64,000 nt of DNA, from contig JACQDW010000046.1 of assembly GCA_016200845.1 (NCBI GenBank), forward strand, positions 1-64,000. The letters are read 5' to 3'. This DNA is from Burkholderiales bacterium (GTDB lineage Bacteria; Pseudomonadota; Gammaproteobacteria; Burkholderiales; Burkholderiaceae_D). Shown in pieces: positions 62,883 to 64,000 of the stretch. Within the stretch, counting starts at the first letter, position 1. Each line of letters opens with the position of its first letter. The translations under genes were made by a program, and so were the position numbers. The notes under the pieces are model-generated. The model saw only the letters and a list, made by a program, of their open reading frames with translations. It did no database searches and was not told the origin of the DNA.

Positions 62883-63317
62883 ATGAGACAAATGAATAGC
62901 GACGCCTACCTCCGAGAACAGATTGAAAAAATACTCGGTGGAGACAAAAAACGAGTGGCAGAACTGTTTTCTGACGAGGTTCTATTTAATGTTTTAGTCA
63001 GACATGGATGCGATGGTGATTGGCTTCATTACACAAAAAGAGACCTCTGCACAACCGTCGCGAGCGTCCGAAGTTCGGGTTGAGGAGCGCACCTGTGCTA
63101 GGGTACAACGAGCACCGCAGACCCGAAATTCGGACGCGCAGTAGGTTGTGCAGGGGTCTCAAAAAGAACGTTTGATGGTTGGTATCTTGTTAGAGGTGAT
63201 GTTGGGTTTGAGGTTTACTGTCAAGATCGTGGCGCGAAAAGCGGTCATCGAATTTTTGGTTCTATCCAAGAAGCTGCAAAATATTTTTTCAAAGAGAATG
63301 GCTATGTTTACTCATAA
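62883..63317 (+). pseudogene. Small hypothetical gene interrupted by a MITE-like element
   Basis: 62883..~63039 plus 63166..63317 rejoin in frame to MRQMNSDAYLREQIEKILGG...HYTKRTFDGWYLVRGDVGFEVYCQDRGAKSGHRIFGSIQEAAKYFFKENGYVYS*. Confidence 0.85.
63040..63160. mobile_element. 121 bp non-coding MITE-like element
   Basis: Imperfect TIRs gagacctctgcacaacc/ggttgtgcaggggtctc; aaaaa on both flanks (63035-63039, 63161-63165); largely palindromic. Confidence 0.85.
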
Positions 63318-63388
63318 CTGGTCGGTCGGTTGGGATTGTTGTGGTGCCTTACAACTTGCGCGGTTAAAACACACAAGAAAGGCGCGTT

Positions 63389-63670
63389 GTGCAGAGAGTT
63401 TGTGAAATATGTGGTGCCAACACTATTGAGCTTGAAGGTCGATGTGAGTTCAATGTTCCCGAGGAGATTGCGCCTTGGCTAGATGACTACAAGGCGATGA
63501 ACTTAGGTTTGATGAGCCACGCCGAACATCAGGCTATCGTAGCTAGGTGGACGCTTCATCATTCTCAAGATAAGAGTGACAAGGTCTTGGGGACATATGC
63601 TGAGATCGTTCGCTTGTATTGGGGAAGGTCTTTGATATTAGCGAGAGAATTACCTGGTATGGCCGAGTGA
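63389..63670 (+). CDS. Hypothetical small protein with N-terminal CxxC (GTG start)
   Basis: MQRVCEICGANTIELEGRCEFNVPEEI. Confidence 0.6.
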   Translation: MQRVCEICGANTIELEGRCEFNVPEEIAPWLDDYKAMNLGLMSHAEHQAIVARWTLHHSQDKSDKVLGTYAEIVRLYWGRSLILARELPGMAE

Positions 63671-63676
63671 GCTTCA

Positions 63677-63741
63677 AGGGCGGGTGCAACCCGCGCGGCT
63701 CAGGTGCGCGTTAGATTGGCGGCGCGGGTTGCACTCGCCCT
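63677..63741. repeat. REP-like inverted repeat
   Basis: agggcgggtgcaacccgcgc ... gcgcgggttgcactcgccct; related to the palindrome at 6922-6939. Confidence 0.7.
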
Positions 63742-63859
63742 ACGATTTTGTCATGCCTGATCGTAGTGACGACGCCCCGATGCTCAGAGTTTAACGGAGT
63801 GACCATTCAAGATGCGGTTGAATTGCTCATCCGTGCTTCCAAAGCTTTACCTCGCCACC

Positions 63860-64000
63860 TCACCGCATCACATAATCCACCACCACCCCAATAAACACCG
63901 CAGCACCCAGCCAGTTATTCTGGCGGAAGGCTAAAAAGCATTGCGCTGGTTGGCGGTGTTTGATGAGGGTGTAGTGGTAGATGGCTTGTAGTGCGGCGAT
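63860..64000 (-). CDS. ubiA: 4-hydroxybenzoate octaprenyltransferase, C-terminal part (runs off window)
   Basis: Reverse strand reads IAALQAIYHYTLIKHRQPAQCFLAFRQNNWLGAAVFIGVVVDYVMR*. Confidence 0.85.
   Translation of the reverse strand: MAALQAIYHYTLIKHRQPAQCFLAFRQNNWLGAAVFIGVVVDYVMR

Noticed and set aside
1-64000. CRISPR array, tRNA or rRNA genes
   Set aside because: No regularly spaced short direct repeats and no tRNA cloverleaf or rRNA-like sequence was recognised on reading; a tRNAscan/Infernal run would be needed to be certain.

Overview
The window is a 64 kb chromosomal segment, most likely from a Burkholderiales/Oxalobacteraceae-type betaproteobacterium (judged from gene content and order, not from a search). 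Most of it is conserved housekeeping: thiE; tyrS/dtd; M23 peptidase-anmK; dusB-fis-purH-ruvC...ruvAB; alr-dadA-tyrR-like; pilBCD-coaE-zapD-yacG; ispB-rplU-rpmA-obgE-proB; xseB-ispA-dxs; yqjDEK-like; pilTU; yggS-proC; and the end of ubiA. No tRNA, rRNA or CRISPR array was seen. The most interesting structures are: (1) a proC-ubiA accessory block (59.75-63.85 kb) where the 3' end of proC plus its downstream leader occurs twice at a constant 2,273 bp offset, each copy followed by different small same-strand orphan ORFs, which may be a cassette-like acquisition site; (2) two copies (25.3 kb and 33.6 kb) of a ~100 bp hairpin element whose asymmetric 53 bp core is conserved while its long inverted-repeat arms are unrelated between copies but self-complementary within each copy; (3) a 121 bp MITE-like element with terminal inverted repeats and a 5 bp flanking repeat inside a small ORF, whose conceptual excision restores a 102-aa reading frame; (4) a frameshifted TonB-dependent receptor gene next to a GH92 mannosidase/LacI regulator; (5) an intrinsic-terminator hairpin lying inside the signal-peptide codons of a DUF4105-like gene; (6) a perfect CTGT-N8-ACAG LexA-type box in front of ruvAB, which is separated from ruvC by an inserted chemotaxis receptor gene. 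All assignments come from reading the sequence and remembered family motifs; no searches were run.
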